Positions 23,368 to 34,611 of a stretch of DNA of 64,000 nt are shown here, piece after piece (positions within the stretch are counted from its first letter, which is position 1; each line of letters starts with the position of its first letter). The notes under the pieces are model-generated. The model was not told the DNA's origin, made no database searches, and saw only the letters and a program-made list of their open reading frames with translations. The DNA comes from Humulus lupulus (Eukaryota > Streptophyta > Magnoliopsida > Rosales > Cannabaceae), in NCBI RefSeq assembly GCF_963169125.1, contig NC_084795.1:93616911-93680910 (forward strand), in the 5' to 3' direction. The translations under genes and the position numbers were made by a program.

Positions 23368-25047
23368 CTAGCACTCCTGCTCACGTCGAAGTGTTTGGGC
23401 ATACCTCTCCCTTGCTTTGTTATTATCCTCAGCCAAGTAGTGTGGACCTCCACATATAGTGTCCAAGGTAAAGTCCACAGGCCCGGGTTGCAAGGGTGGA
23501 GATCTCTGTCGTTGGAACCCAGAATTGTTGTTGCCTCCTTCTCCTTGGGGTGTCTCTGCCCGATACTTTTTCAACTTGCCCAACCGGAGAAGAAATTCTA
23601 TCTCATCCTTGAGGTGATTTCATTCATTCATGTCGTGACCATAATCTCCATGGAAGCGACAAAACTTATTCATGTCTCTCTTACTCATCTCTTTCCTGAT
23701 GGGTGGAGGTTTCTTGTAGGGAACCTCTTCATGACTAGCAAGATATATTTCCACTCGGCTAGTCGAGAGAGTGGTGTAATTAGTGAACTGAGGCTCATAC
23801 ATGGTGGGCTTTTCGTTTGAACTTGACTTAGCCTTCTTTTCTTCATGGTGATCAGACCCATTATTCCCACGTTTCTTTCCACCATTCTTAGGAGGGTCAG
23901 CCGATTCGCCTGGATTGTTTATGTCGTTCTCCTCTTTCGCATTGCATCATCCAACTTCATATACTTGTCCACTCAGTTAAGAAATTGTTGAAGTGTTGAA
24001 ATTGGATTTCTATGTATACTATCCCACAAAAGGCTTCGATAAGTTATTCCAGAGGATATGGCAACCATCTTCCCCTCGTCTCCGATGGCATTTACTCGGT
24101 TGGCCTCTCTCATGAACCTCTGCATATAGTTCTTCAGAGACTCATCCTTTCCTTGTTTGATATCTGCCAAGTGGTTGGCATAAACTGGTGGAGTCCGGGC
24201 ATCGCTGAACTGTCTACAAAACTCCTTCCTGAATGCCTCCCAAGAGGTAATGGAATTCGACTTAAACTTCCAATACCATTCCTGGGCAGTATCCAACAAT
24301 GTAGTCGGGAAAACTCTACACCGATAATCATCACTTACCCCAAGCAGTTCCATCTGGTCCTCGAATTTCCCAACATGTCTGATGGGATCCGCTTTTTCTG
24401 TATATACCGGCAGTACTGGTGCTTTATATTTTGTCGGCGGCTAGGCTGCTCTGATCCGGGCACAATATGGACTACCAACCCTGTGGTCTACCGCATCCAT
24501 ATCGGAAGGTTGTTTTGACAAACCTTGCACTGCAGCCATTAGCACGTCAAGCTGGGCTTGGATGGCTGGTGCAACCGACGAGGCTCCAAGGTTTTGACCT
24601 CCTGGTCGGGCATTTCCATCTGGAGCACCATCGCCAAGTATTTCTATTTGACTGGCAGGGCAGTTCACATCTTGCCCTTCGACTAGGACGGTCCTCCTCT
24701 TGTTGGTGGTAACGTCCCTTGGATCCTTTCGGGGAGCATGTTCTCCTAGCCGATCAAACACCGTACTCTTTGATTTTTCAGAAGGCTTACTACGCAGGAC
24801 TTGCTCTCTCCCACTACGCTGCTGGCCAGGATGTAGTGCCTATTGCTTCCTGCCGAGCATTGAATTGCATCATATCCACTGGGAAAGTGCCTATTGCTTC
24901 CTCGAGTTGTTCACCTTCTGGATTGGTTTCCTCGAGAAAGACCCTAGGCTCAGTCTCAGGGTTCTGAGGTCCAGGACCTTCTGCTCTAGCAGGCTCTTTT
25001 GACGTACTTGGCTTTCTGGAGGCCATATTGGTATTCTTGGGAGCCAT
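23368..25047 (-). pseudogene. gag: gag of the non-autonomous element
   Basis: The ATG at 25047 (MAPKNTNMASRKPSTSKEPA) opens an acidic N-terminus that stops at 24814; the frame then changes. From 24761 it reads through LGASSVAPAIQAQLDVLMAA to a stop at 24441. The capsid-type Retrotrans_gag core follows (24353-23973: RVFPTTLLDTAQEWYWKF, SWEAFRKEFCRQF, LKNYMQRFMREANRV). Another frame change leads to KFCRFHGDYGHDMNE (about 23650) and ICGGPHYLAEDNNKARERY, ending at 23368. The C-terminal signature and the GGPH motif match Tat-1 and Tat-2 gag. The ORF ends where protease would begin. At least two frameshifts and two stops make this copy inactive. Confidence 0.82.
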
Positions 25048-25081
25048 ATTGGTAGGGCAGTGTATTTCTTCTATTCAGGCT

Positions 25082-25101
25082 CTCAATGAAAGCACCAAAA
25101 A
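25082..25101 (-). promoter_or_regulatory. primer-binding site of gag-only element
   Basis: The reverse strand reads TTTTGGTGCTTTCATTGAG directly inside the 5' LTR (25102). It is identical to the Tat-1 site over TTTGGTGCTTTCATTGAG. Confidence 0.8.
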
Positions 25102-26359
25102 TGTTGACCACGATTTTGGCCAACGACAAATAGACGTCAAAACTACAGTAAGCCTTGAATAGAAAATACGACACCAATAATTTTATAGTGGTTTAGCCCC
25201 AATTAGTTGGTAATAGCCTAATCCACTTGGAGTTGTGATATATGTATCCTACACTTAAGATCAGATGAACTTGAGCCAACTGAGTTTCTTAAGTGTAAGT
25301 AGAAAAAATACAGAGTTTCTCTCTCTAGAGAATACAAGCTTTCTCTCTCTAAGCTCTCTCAGAAAATGTCCCAAGAATGCCCCAAGCCACAGTCCCAAAG
25401 TCTCAGAAATTAGAGAGTCTTCAAGTCTCCCCAAAGACCAGTCCCCCCAAATGATGCCATGAGCCATTTATTTATAGGCTCATGGATCGTACATGAGAAA
25501 TATCCCGTTTTGACGAGGTCCTTGGTTGTTTCAACCGAATTTAATTAATAAATAATGAACAAATTTAAATTACAACAATAGAGCTATTACTTCGGGATAT
25601 CTGAGAAATTCTCGCGGTAGTTACGGATGACTCTAACTGAGTCATTACCGAAACTTTGTTGAAGAGTCACTGGGTTGAGTTTCTAATCTGTCCGGTCAGC
25701 CAACTCCATTCCCTGAAGTGAGATTGGTCGTCTATATCACCCTTCTGGTTAGGCAAAACATCTTCATAAGCTGACTAGCCGGATAAACCTAATTCCTAAA
25801 GTGACTAGTCGGCCACAACACTTTACTGGTCGGCCAAAACACAATACTGAAATGACTGGTTGGCCAAAACACATTACTGATCGGCCAAAACACATGATTG
25901 GTCCCCCAAAACACATGACTAGTTGGCCAAAACACTATATTGGTCGGATAACACATTACTGAATTGACTGGTCGGCCAAAACACATTACTGGTCCGCCAA
26001 AAAAACATGATTGGTCGGCCAAAACACATGACTGGTCGGCCAAAACACTTTACTGATCCGCCAAAACAATTTACTGGACGGATAACACATTACTGAAGTG
26101 ACTGGTCGGCCAAAACACATTACTAGTTGATCAAAAACTTTACTGGTTGGATAGAAACCTTACCTGATCGGTCAAATTACTTCCTGACCAGATAAATAGA
26201 TTTCGTCACTAGTAATATCACAACTTTGAAGATTAATTTCAAACCTTTGCCCTTCTTTAGTCAACACATTTATTGACTATTAATGTGTCATTTACTGACC
26301 ATGCATTGCCACTTGTCCCATCCTATTGCCACGTCATCGAACGAAATTTTGGGATAACA
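25102..26359 (-). repeat. gag-only element 5' LTR
   Basis: 1258 bp, TGTTGACCAC to GGGATAACA on the plus strand. It pairs with 19956-21191. The TGGTCGGCCA-type array occupies about 25690-26180. Confidence 0.93.
25690..26180. repeat. array of about 21-bp TGGTCGGCCA repeats (right LTR)
   Basis: Same array as in the other LTR, with a different number and order of variant units. This shows gain and loss of units after insertion. Confidence 0.85.
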
Positions 26360-26364
26360 ATTAT

Positions 26365-27348
26365 CATCATCTTTTAAAATTCAATAAATCAAAAACTATT
26401 TTAACTTACCAATTCTATTTTCTCCCACTCAAATAAAATAATTAATTTAAAAATTTTATTTATTTATTTACATATATATTTCTAAATTTATATTTAAATT
26501 AGTAAATATATTTTCAAAATTTAATAATTAGTTATTCAACCTCAATTATCATATAATTGTATATTTGACCAAAAAAATAAAAAATTTCTCAAATTTCCAA
26601 ATTACAATTTTACCCTTGTATCAACTCTTACCTTGATATAGTGTTGATAGAGCCACCCTTGGGACCTATGGTCCTATAATATCAAGCTCCAATAAATATT
26701 AGATTATTAATCAAAACTATTTGATTTAATAATCATATTTATTAATCTCATGATTACTCCACTATAAATATGATATTGAACTCTTGATAATTATAGACAT
26801 ATATTTATAGAATACTTTATTAAAGAATAAAGTATCCATTGATATAATCATCACATACAATGTTAAACCTCTATTAATGGTTCATAATTAAAAGAGAATA
26901 AAATTACCGTTTTACCATTTTAACTATATCTTGTTCCTATTGTACCATTGAATTTACTAGTGTAGGTTGTGTCACAACAAGTTTGCGATGTGAGTGTTCA
27001 TAATCTTTTCAGTTCCAAAAGTCAAACTAATAAGGAACCATTATTCAATCTATAAGAATGTATAAATTCCATATCTGTTAAACTATGTCCCCAGCTATAT
27101 GTATCATTGTGTCCCCAAAACAAACGTTCTTAGCCTGATCATTATGACAAACCTTAACGCATGAATCAAAAGATCAGATGACATATATAGAAGTTCATAG
27201 TAACCTCAGGATTAAGATCATCGTGTATATGATCATCATTTGATGCGTTTGATTAATACTACAAAAAAGTGTTTAAACAAGTATTAATAAACCACATCTG
27301 GTCCAGTTCTATATATCACTATATATAAAGTATCTTCACTAAAGTGTT
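26365..27348 (-). repeat. copia LTR, reverse orientation, part 2 (truncated)
   Basis: Continues the LTR begun at 19037 and follows the order of Copia-2 LTR landmarks: GGGACC.ATGG.CCTATAA, CTCCACTATAAAT, ACCTTAACG.ATGAATCAAAAGAT, and the region near TATATAAAG. It ends at 27348 where LTR-B starts, about 300 bp short of an LTR end judged against Copia-2. The neighbouring part of its element is absent. Confidence 0.7.
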
Positions 27349-27572
27349 TGTAATGTCCCAAATTCCCTAATGTGGCTTAGTTCCTGGATTAGGGGGCCAG
27401 GAGGGCCATAATTGATTTAATATGCAATTATGTGATTATATGCATGATTATGTGAGTTATATTATTATATGATGATAATTGCATGCATGTGGGCCCACTT
27501 CTTACAAGAAGGGCATTTTCGTAATTTTGGCCCGTTGAGGGGATATTTGTATATTTATGTGCATGTATGTTA
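27349..27572 (+). repeat. LTR-B (Tekay-type), left part
   Basis: Starts TGTAATGTCCCAAATTCCC and resembles LTR-A (TGTAATGCCCC) and Tekay-C (TGTAACGACCC), with the shared phrases GAGGGCCATAAT and GGCCCGTTGAGGG. Copia-2 interrupts it; it resumes at 39729. Confidence 0.82.
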
Positions 27573-29470
27573 TGTTGGTTTTTATTGATCAAATCAGAGA
27601 TTATACGCAGCGGAACAACAATCAAATTGTTAATTTAATCCCACAAGATTTCTAGATCTACTTCTTCACATGCATATATATTGAATCAAAGACATGAATA
27701 GAACATTACTTCAGGTCCTTCCTTGCTGCTATCTTTATGTATGGAAAAATCCTTGAGATCTCACACCAAGATCTTCCAAAATGTTCTTAGCACACAAAGA
27801 ACGAGTGTGGGGTAGCTATACAAAACAATAGGCAAAATCTATTTATCAGATGTTCTCAACACATGAGATCTGATAAAATTTGGACCTAGGTTTTGTGAAG
27901 AACAGTGACTTTTGTTTGTATCACTGTTCTCTTTTTCTGAGAGAGATTTCAAGATATTTTTCTATCCCTGAAAAGTTACGTTCTGGAAAAATGGATATCC
28001 TATATTTAATATATCCAATATATAGTAAAATAAAATATTAGTTATTTTAAACAATTTGAAAAATAACTAATAAGTTATCAGATTTTGTTTAAATAATAAT
28101 ATTTTAATCATATTACAATATCTCATTATTTATTTAATGTTTAAATAACTAAAATTCTGGAACCAAGTAACTGTTCTAAGTCTCTTATGCATGTAGCACA
28201 GTGACTGTGCACTGTGCTACACGTGTACCACATGCCAGGGATGGCATGTGATTTTTCCCAATGTTTATTATTATTTAAATACCAAAAATCTCAAAAATAA
28301 ATTAATTCAGAATTAATTATATTTTTGTTAAATCAAATAATTAAATAATTACACATAATTATACAATAATTATGTTTGATACATAGAAAAATATTTTACT
28401 TATCAAATAAGTCATTTTTGCCCATTTTTGTATTTACCTTTGTCAGTGTTTGTTTGAGCCATTTCGGGGACCATGGACCTATAACATTAAGCTCCAATAA
28501 ATTGAAACTAAATAATTAAACTCTTTAATTATAATAGTTAAGTTATTAATTCTGATATTTCTCCACTATAAATTCAGAATTGCACTCTTTATGTTATAGA
28601 TATACTTTTACAGAAATCTTATCTTAAGTTGTCCATTGATATAATCATCTTACAATAATTCAACCCTCTAATTAATTAGTTCATAAATTAGAATGGAAGA
28701 ATTACCATTTTACCTTTCTAATTTACTTCTTATTCCTTAAGTACCATTAATTCACTAGTGAATAATTAATCTATAATCTAATTATAGATTTGAGCTCATA
28801 ATCATTCAGTTCCAGAATTAACCCTTAAGGGAACTAATATACGATCCGTTAGGAAATATTAGATTCCTTATTGTTGATACATGCTCCCAGCCATCCATGA
28901 TATTAAATCTCCAAAACAAAAGTCATTAGTCTCATTCTTTGAAGAGACCTTAACGAATGAATCAAAAGATTTAATAAACATGAACAGGAGTTCATGAACA
29001 CTCAGGATTTAGGTTGATCTATAAATGATCGCCAGTTATGATATGAATTACAAGTCTTTATTGTTAAATGGTTTTTGGATAAAGACTTTAATTCATATCG
29101 GTCCATGTCATATATAATGATATTATATAAAGCACCTTTACCGAGATGTCTTACCACATCAATAATCTGAATCTAGATTATTTGTATCATTATGATACTC
29201 AGTAAACCGTACTTACAACTCCAATTAAAGAATTCCATAACTTTAATTTGTTGTTGTTGACTATTTTTATTCATTCATGTGATCTTAATTCTCTCGTACT
29301 AATACAAGATCACATCCTTAATAATGAATATGGAATTTTTCTGATATTTACAAAATTATTCAAACAATAATTTAACAATCTAAATATAACAATAATAATA
29401 AACCATTGTATTTATTTATTCACAGAAAAAACAAATGTCTTTTACATGCTTTTAGAACACAATCCTAACA
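27573..29470 (-). repeat. Copia-2 3' LTR
   Basis: 1898 bp; plus strand TGTTGGTTTTTATT to ATCCTAACA. It pairs with 37830-39728, differing by about 3 in the first 88 bp. It holds two adjacent hairpins (28192-28221 and 28230-28249). Confidence 0.95.
28192..28249. repeat. two adjacent palindromic stems in Copia-2 LTR
   Basis: TGTAGCACAGTG, spacer ACTGTG, CACTGTGCTACA (28192-28221): 12-bp arms. Then ACATGCCA, GGGA, TGGCATGT (28230-28249): 8-bp arms. In the other LTR the first stem is kept at 38448-38477 with loop ATTGTG, and the second has one mismatch. Confidence 0.9.
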
Positions 29471-29481
29471 ATCTCCCACTT
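29471..29481 (-). promoter_or_regulatory. Copia-2 polypurine tract
   Basis: On the reverse strand AAGTGGGAGAT abuts the 3' LTR, a typical plant copia polypurine tract. Confidence 0.8.
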
Positions 29482-29485
29482 GTAC

Positions 29486-30043
29486 TTAAAGCAAGTGAGG
29501 CATTTCTCTCAATCCCGTATTATGTACATGACCCTCGAATTGCTTTGCAGGAAGCGTCTTCGTGAACGGGTCTGCCAGGATGTGTTCTGATATGACTTTC
29601 AAAATGGACACATCTCCTCTATGTACTATTTCTATGACTAACTTGTATTTGCGCTCTATATGCTTTCCCCTCTTGTGGCTTCTTGGTTCTTTAGAATTAG
29701 CCACTACTCCACTGTTGTCACAGTAAAGAACAAGTGGTTTCTCCACTTCTGGAACCACTTCCAGATCTGTGTAGAACTTTTTCAGCCAAACTGCTTCTTT
29801 AGTTGCTTCACAAGTTGCTATGTATTCAGCTTCCATGGTTGAATCAGCTATACTGGATTGCCTAATGCTTCTCCAGACAACTGCTCCACCACCAAGAGTG
29901 AATACTGACCCAGAAGTAGACTTTCTACTATCCTTGTCAGATTGAAAATCTGAGTCAGTGTATCTAGTAGGTTCGAGGTCACTACCCGAATATACTAGCC
30001 TATAGTCTCTCATTCTCCTGAGAGACTTGAGAATATGTTTCAC
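29486..30043 (-). pseudogene. pol: Copia-2 RNase H domain
   Basis: C-terminal part of the polyprotein. It has YTDSDFQSDKDSRKSTSGSV, MEAEYIA and YCDNSGVVANSKEP, the acidic residues of copia RNase H. It ends HNTGLREMPHLL and a stop at 29486. A TAG at 30044-30046 separates it from the RT in the same frame; TGG is likely the original codon, judged from related copia proteins. It would degrade RNA in the RNA-DNA hybrid during reverse transcription in the particle. Confidence 0.9.
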
Positions 30044-30049
30044 CGCAAT

Positions 30050-30991
30050 CTAGTGTTCCAAACCTGGATTTGATTGATAACGACTGACAATCCCTACTGC
30101 ATAACATATGTCAGGTCTAGTACATAACATTGCATACATTAGGCTCCCTACAGCTGATGCATAGGGATACTTTCTCATATCCTCTTGTTCTTGTGGTGTC
30201 TTTGGACACTGATCTTTGCAAAGAGTAATTCCATGTCTGGTCGGCAATTGACCCTTTTTGGAATTCTCCATAGAGAATCTTTCAAGCACTTTATCAATAT
30301 AATTTTCTTGTGAAAGTGCTAGGAGCTTGTTCTTTCTATCTCTTACAATTTTAATGCTTAGAACATAGCTCGCTTCTCCCAAATATTTCATTTGGAATTT
30401 GTCAGCCAACCATTTCTTTACATTCGATAATGTCTCTACATCATTCTCAATGAGTATGATATCATCAACATAAAGAACTAAGAAAACCACAATTTTTCCT
30501 TTGATGTATTTATAAACACATGCTTCGTCAACATTTTGTTCGAAACCATATGTTTTAATAGTTTCATCAAATGTTAAGTTCCAAGATCTTGATGCTTGTT
30601 TCAATCAATATATGGATTTCAACAACTTGCATACCTTTTGATCTTAATCCTTCTTTATAAACCCTTCTGGTTGTTCCATATAAATGGTTTCATCAAGGTG
30701 GCCATTCAGAAAGGCTGTCTTGACATCCATTTGCCAGATCTCGTAATCATAGATGGTAGCTATGGATAAAAGTATGCGAATGGACTTAAGCATGGCCATA
30801 GGAGAAAATGTTTCTTCATAGTCCACACCCTCTCTCTGTGTGTAGCCTTTGGCCACAAGCCTTGCTTTATAGGTCTCTACCTTTCCATCTGCACCCTTTT
30901 TCTTCTTGTAGATCCATTTGCATCCAATGGCATTAACATTATCAGGCAGATCTATAAGTTCCCAGACTGAATTGGAATACATTGATTCCAT
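30050..30991 (-). pseudogene. pol: Copia-2 reverse transcriptase (RVT_2)
   Basis: Starts [20 protein letters not shown], then [20 protein letters not shown] and WQMDVKTAFLNGHLDETIYM. After two stops (about 30641-30643 and 30605-30607) it continues through the active site YVDD (complement of 30461-30472) and PYASAVGSLMYAM. All pieces share one frame. The RVT_2 layout after integrase is diagnostic for copia. Long LTRs hint at an Angela/TAR-like family, but I cannot place it. Confidence 0.9.
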
Positions 30992-30994
30992 TTC

Positions 30995-31435
30995 TTAATT
31001 CATGGCATCTTTCCACTTATCAACATCAAGGTCTTCCATTGCTTCTTTAAAATTCAATGGATCATCCTTTTCAGTATCTGATACAAGAACGTGTGCCTCA
31101 TGTTCATAGCGAATAGGTTGTCTCACAATCCTCCCACTACGACGTTGCACTGGTTTTTCCTTTTCAGGAATTGTGGTTTCTTTGGTTGTTTTATCATTAA
31201 CTGATGAAGAAGATGGAGATGAAATTTTATCTGTCATTAGTTCCTCTAAAACTACTTTGCTCTGAGGTTTAAAATCATTCATATAGTCATGTTCTAAAAA
31301 GGATGCATTTGTCGAAACAAATACCTTTTGATCACTTGGGCTATAGAAATATCCACCTCTTGTTTCTGGAGCATAGCCCACAAATATACACACTTCAGAC
31401 CTAGAGTCCAGTTTTCCAAATTTAGGTCTTAGCAC
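30995..31435 (-). pseudogene. pol: Copia-2 integrase C-terminus and linker to RT
   Basis: Begins MLRPKFGKLDSRSEVCIFVG and continues GYAPETRGGYFYSPSDQKVF, the conserved copia segment after the integrase core. A Ser/Lys-rich linker with RRSGRIVRQPIRYEHE then leads to WKDAMN and a stop (30992-30994) before RT. Confidence 0.85.
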
Positions 31436-32118
31436 ATGAGCAGGACAACCCCAAATATGAAAACGTCGTAAACTAGGTTTACTTCCATTCCATATTTCTA
31501 TAGGTGTCTATGTCACAGCTTTGGACGGAACTACATTCAAAATGTAGTTAGTTGTTTGAAGTGCATATCCTCAAAACGATAAGGGAAGTGAAGAGTAGCT
31601 TAACATAGACCTAACCATGTCCAACAGGGTCTGGTTTCTTCTTTCTGAAACTCTTTTTTGTTGTGGTGTTCCAGGTGCTGTGAGTTGGGATAGAATTCCA
31701 TGCTCCAGCAAGAAATCTTTGAATTCAGAATCCAAATATTCACCACCACGATCAGATCGGAGTGTTTTTAAAGATTTGCCTAATTGCTTCTCAGCTAAGG
31801 CTTTGAAGTCTTTAAACCTATCAAAAGTTTATGACTTCTTAAGCATTAGGTAAACATGACCGTATCTAGAATAGTCGTCAGTAAATGTGACAAAATATTC
31901 ATAACCACCTCGAGCTTGAATGTTAATTGGACCACATACATCACTATGTATTAGCTCTAGTGGTTCTCTGGCTCTATTTCCCTTTGAAGTGAAAGGTCGT
32001 TTAGTCAATTTTCCTTCTAAACAGGATTCACAAACCGGTAGGGTTCCAACTATAAGTTCCCTTAAAGGTCCATCTTTAGTTAACTGGTTTATCATATCTA
32101 GACTAATATGACCTAATC
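31436..32118 (-). pseudogene. pol: Copia-2 integrase core
   Basis: Contains GTLPVCESCLEGKLTKRPF (Cys pair of the zinc motif), HSDVCGPI (first catalytic Asp), TFTDDYSRYGHVYLM, LRSDRGGEY (second Asp) and VSERRNQTLLDM (Glu). Stops at 31826-31828 and two more around 31570 and 31510 interrupt it. The histidines of the HHCC finger lie across the solo LTR, at 34612 and beyond. Confidence 0.88.
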
Positions 32119-33117
32119 TTAAGTGTAATGCCCCGAATTCTCCGTTATGGTTTAATGGCGGGAATAGTAGGCTGGGAGGGCCATACTTGTTTAATTATGC
32201 CATTAATTAATAAAATGCATGTATATGTGGATTATATTATAATATGATGTGAAATGCATGCATGTGAGTCCATATTTCTAATTACAGGGGTGTGATGGTA
32301 ATTTGGCCCGTTGAGGGTAAATTGTATATTTGTATGCATGTCGGTGATATATGTTGAGATCACATTATAATGTGGGTTTGTTCGAGCCATTCGGCATGAG
32401 ACGACCATGGTATGTTAATTAGCGATCTGGTCATAACAGGTTTAAGTTCGAGGCTCGGGAGGAGTCTCGGGGTGATTTTGATGATTAGAGTGTTACCGGG
32501 AATTATAGGGTAACGGGATATGAATTATTGGTGTTTGAGATTATCGAGATTAGCGGGAATTGGAGAGCGTTAATTATGATTAACGAGATAGGTGGAAAAT
32601 ATCGATTTTACCCTTGGGATGACTTTAGCAACCTTAAATGACCTAGGGGCATTTAGGTCATTTGGTTTGGATTTATATGAAGCTTTAGTTGGCTGTAGAA
32701 AATAGAACAAAACAGAGCACGGTTTTTCTCCTTCTCGTACATCTTTTTCTCTCATTTTCCCTTTGGAGTTTTTGAGCTTAAAGTGAAGAATCAAGCTAGG
32801 AAATCAAGGAGCTGAGTTCATAGGGTTGGTTCATCCATTGAAGGGGGTTTAATTTCAAGTTTGAGGTGAGTTTCAACCATTAACTTTCTGGTTTTACTCT
32901 GTTTTGGTTTAAGTTTTCAGCTTGTAATTCTTTGGTGGATAGTTGGAATTAATGGAAGCTAGGTTGATGTTTAACTTGGGTTTTGATGAGGGTGAGTTGT
33001 AGATGAAGTTTAGGGGTTGAATTGGGTGTTATGTTGATGTTTGGGTTTGGTTTGAAGGGTTGGTTTCAAGGAAGAACGCAAGGGAGAAATTCTAGTTTTT
33101 GCTGATTTGTGTAATGA

Positions 33118-33219
33118 GCCGCGGCATGGCAATGGTGAGCCGCGGCCCACGATGCTTGACAGGGAAAGGCCACCTCTGTTTGAGGGGCGAGCCGCGGCGC
33201 AGCTAGGGAGGGCCACGGC
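33118..33219 (+). repeat. palindromic-word quartet, LTR-A (GCCGCGGC)
   Basis: GCCGCGGC starts at 33118, 33139 and 33191, and the variant GCCACGGC at 33212. Spacing is 21, 52, 21. Flanks of the copies differ except GA/TGA before the first three. Confidence 0.9.
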
Positions 33220-33830
33220 CCATAGGGCATTTTTGGCCAGAAATGGATTTTTAGCTTGGGGATTCAAGCCTTAGGCCTCGGGGTCGATCCTACTACCCGG
33301 TTTAGTAGTGTTTGATGTCTCGGAGGCTAGGTTTTGGTTTGGGAACCCTTTGTTATTCATTTTATTGATGGAATCCCATAACTGGCTATGACCAGGTAAC
33401 CGCTAAAGGACCAAAAAGGTTGATCGTTCTCAAGGGTCGTTCTTTTATTCATTCTAGCTCGGACCAAAGGTAAGAAAACTGCACCCCAAATGTGACATGC
33501 ATGATTATTCTTGAGGCATGTTGGTTGTATAAATGTGGACATGAATTGAATGTGGAATACTTAGCAAATGTTGCTCACTTGTGCATGGTACTGACTCATT
33601 AGTCAGATTTGGCAAAGGTGCTAGTATCAACTGTGAAGCTGTGACTCATTAGTCAAGTTCGGCAGTGGTACTGGGCACTAGTCACACTGCGCTGCCTCAT
33701 TAGTCAGGACGGTCTTAGCGTGTTCAACGCAAGCCAATAAAGATTAGATCTAATCGACTTTCTGCATTGAATGACTCAAAGAGCATTAATGCCGGACCGA
33801 CCTCAAGTTCGATGAATATTATAAGCGCTT

Positions 33831-34097
33831 GAAGGCTAGTGGCTTACCCAGCAGCCACTCTTCCATTTGAATTAGTGACTTGCTTGTCGGTCACTCAGTA
33901 TGGTTTACCAGAACCTGTTGAAGGCTAGTGGCTTACCCAGCAGCCACTCTTCCATTTGAATTAGTGACTTGCTTGTCAGTCACTCAGTATGGTTTACCAG
34001 AACATGTTGAAGGCTAGTGGCTTACCTAGCAGCCACTCTTCCATTTGAATTAGTGACCTGTTTGTCAATCACTCAGTATGGTTTACCATAACCTCAA
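33831..34097 (+). repeat. three 89-bp tandem repeats in LTR-A
   Basis: Units start GAAGGCTAGTGGCTTACC at 33831, 33920 and 34009, exactly 89 bp apart and near-identical. A looser repeat, GACTCATTAGTCA, occurs just upstream (33594, 33645, 33694). Confidence 0.95.
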
Positions 34098-34611
34098 GTG
34101 ATATTCACTCATTTGTTTGAAAGCTATGAGCTTTGTGTGATTATAATGATAATCATTTGATGATGTTTACATACAATGCTATGTTTTCTTGCTGGGCTTT
34201 GGCCCATGGGTGCTATGTGGTGCAGGTAAAGGGAAAGAAAAGCTCACCCAGCCTTGAGTGGAGAGCTTAGGTGGTGATATGTACATATGCGGCCGCTTGA
34301 CCACCACGGCCAAGGAGTTCTCAGAGGAACTAGGGGGTTTACCCTATTTTTGCCGCTTAGGTCAGCGGGGTTTGAAACTTTGGAACAGTAATGACCTTTT
34401 TGAGTTGTAAATAACTTGTAAATGTTCTTGTGGGCCCATGAACAGTTTTATGTATCAAATAAAATATATCCTTTCCTTTTTATTGGTTTTCACCTTAACC
34501 TGTTAATAACACTTAGAACACATTTTTAACCAAAGGACTCAGGCAATGGGTCAAATTTCCGGTTCACCGTTCACCATAACTGTTCTGGGGTAACCAGGGC
34601 GTTACATTAAG

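Larger units (their letters stand above)
19956..26359 (-). mobile_element. gag-only non-autonomous LTR element with Tat features
   Basis: Two direct LTRs of about 1.24 kb, a Tat-type primer site (25082-25101), a gag ORF region, a long non-coding 3' part and a polypurine tract (21192-21204). ATTAT occurs just outside both ends (19951-19955, 26360-26364), a perfect 5-bp target duplication. No protease, RT, RNase H or integrase is found between gag and the polypurine tract. That fits terminal-repeat elements with a gag domain that depend on enzymes from another element. Confidence 0.9.
32124..34606 (+). mobile_element. LTR-A: solo Tekay-type LTR
   Basis: 2483 bp, TGTAATGCCCCGAATTC to CAGGGCGTTACA, with a perfect target duplication TTAAG (32119-32123, 34607-34611). 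It has no internal region and no second LTR, so it is a solo LTR left by LTR-LTR recombination. Its ends and several inner blocks match Tekay-C LTRs: AAAGGTAAGAAAACTGCACC (33466-33485), GTGGTGCAGGTAAAG (34217-34231) and the final GGGCGTTACA. It carries a palindromic-word quartet and 89-bp repeats. Short ORFs inside are not genes. Confidence 0.93.
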
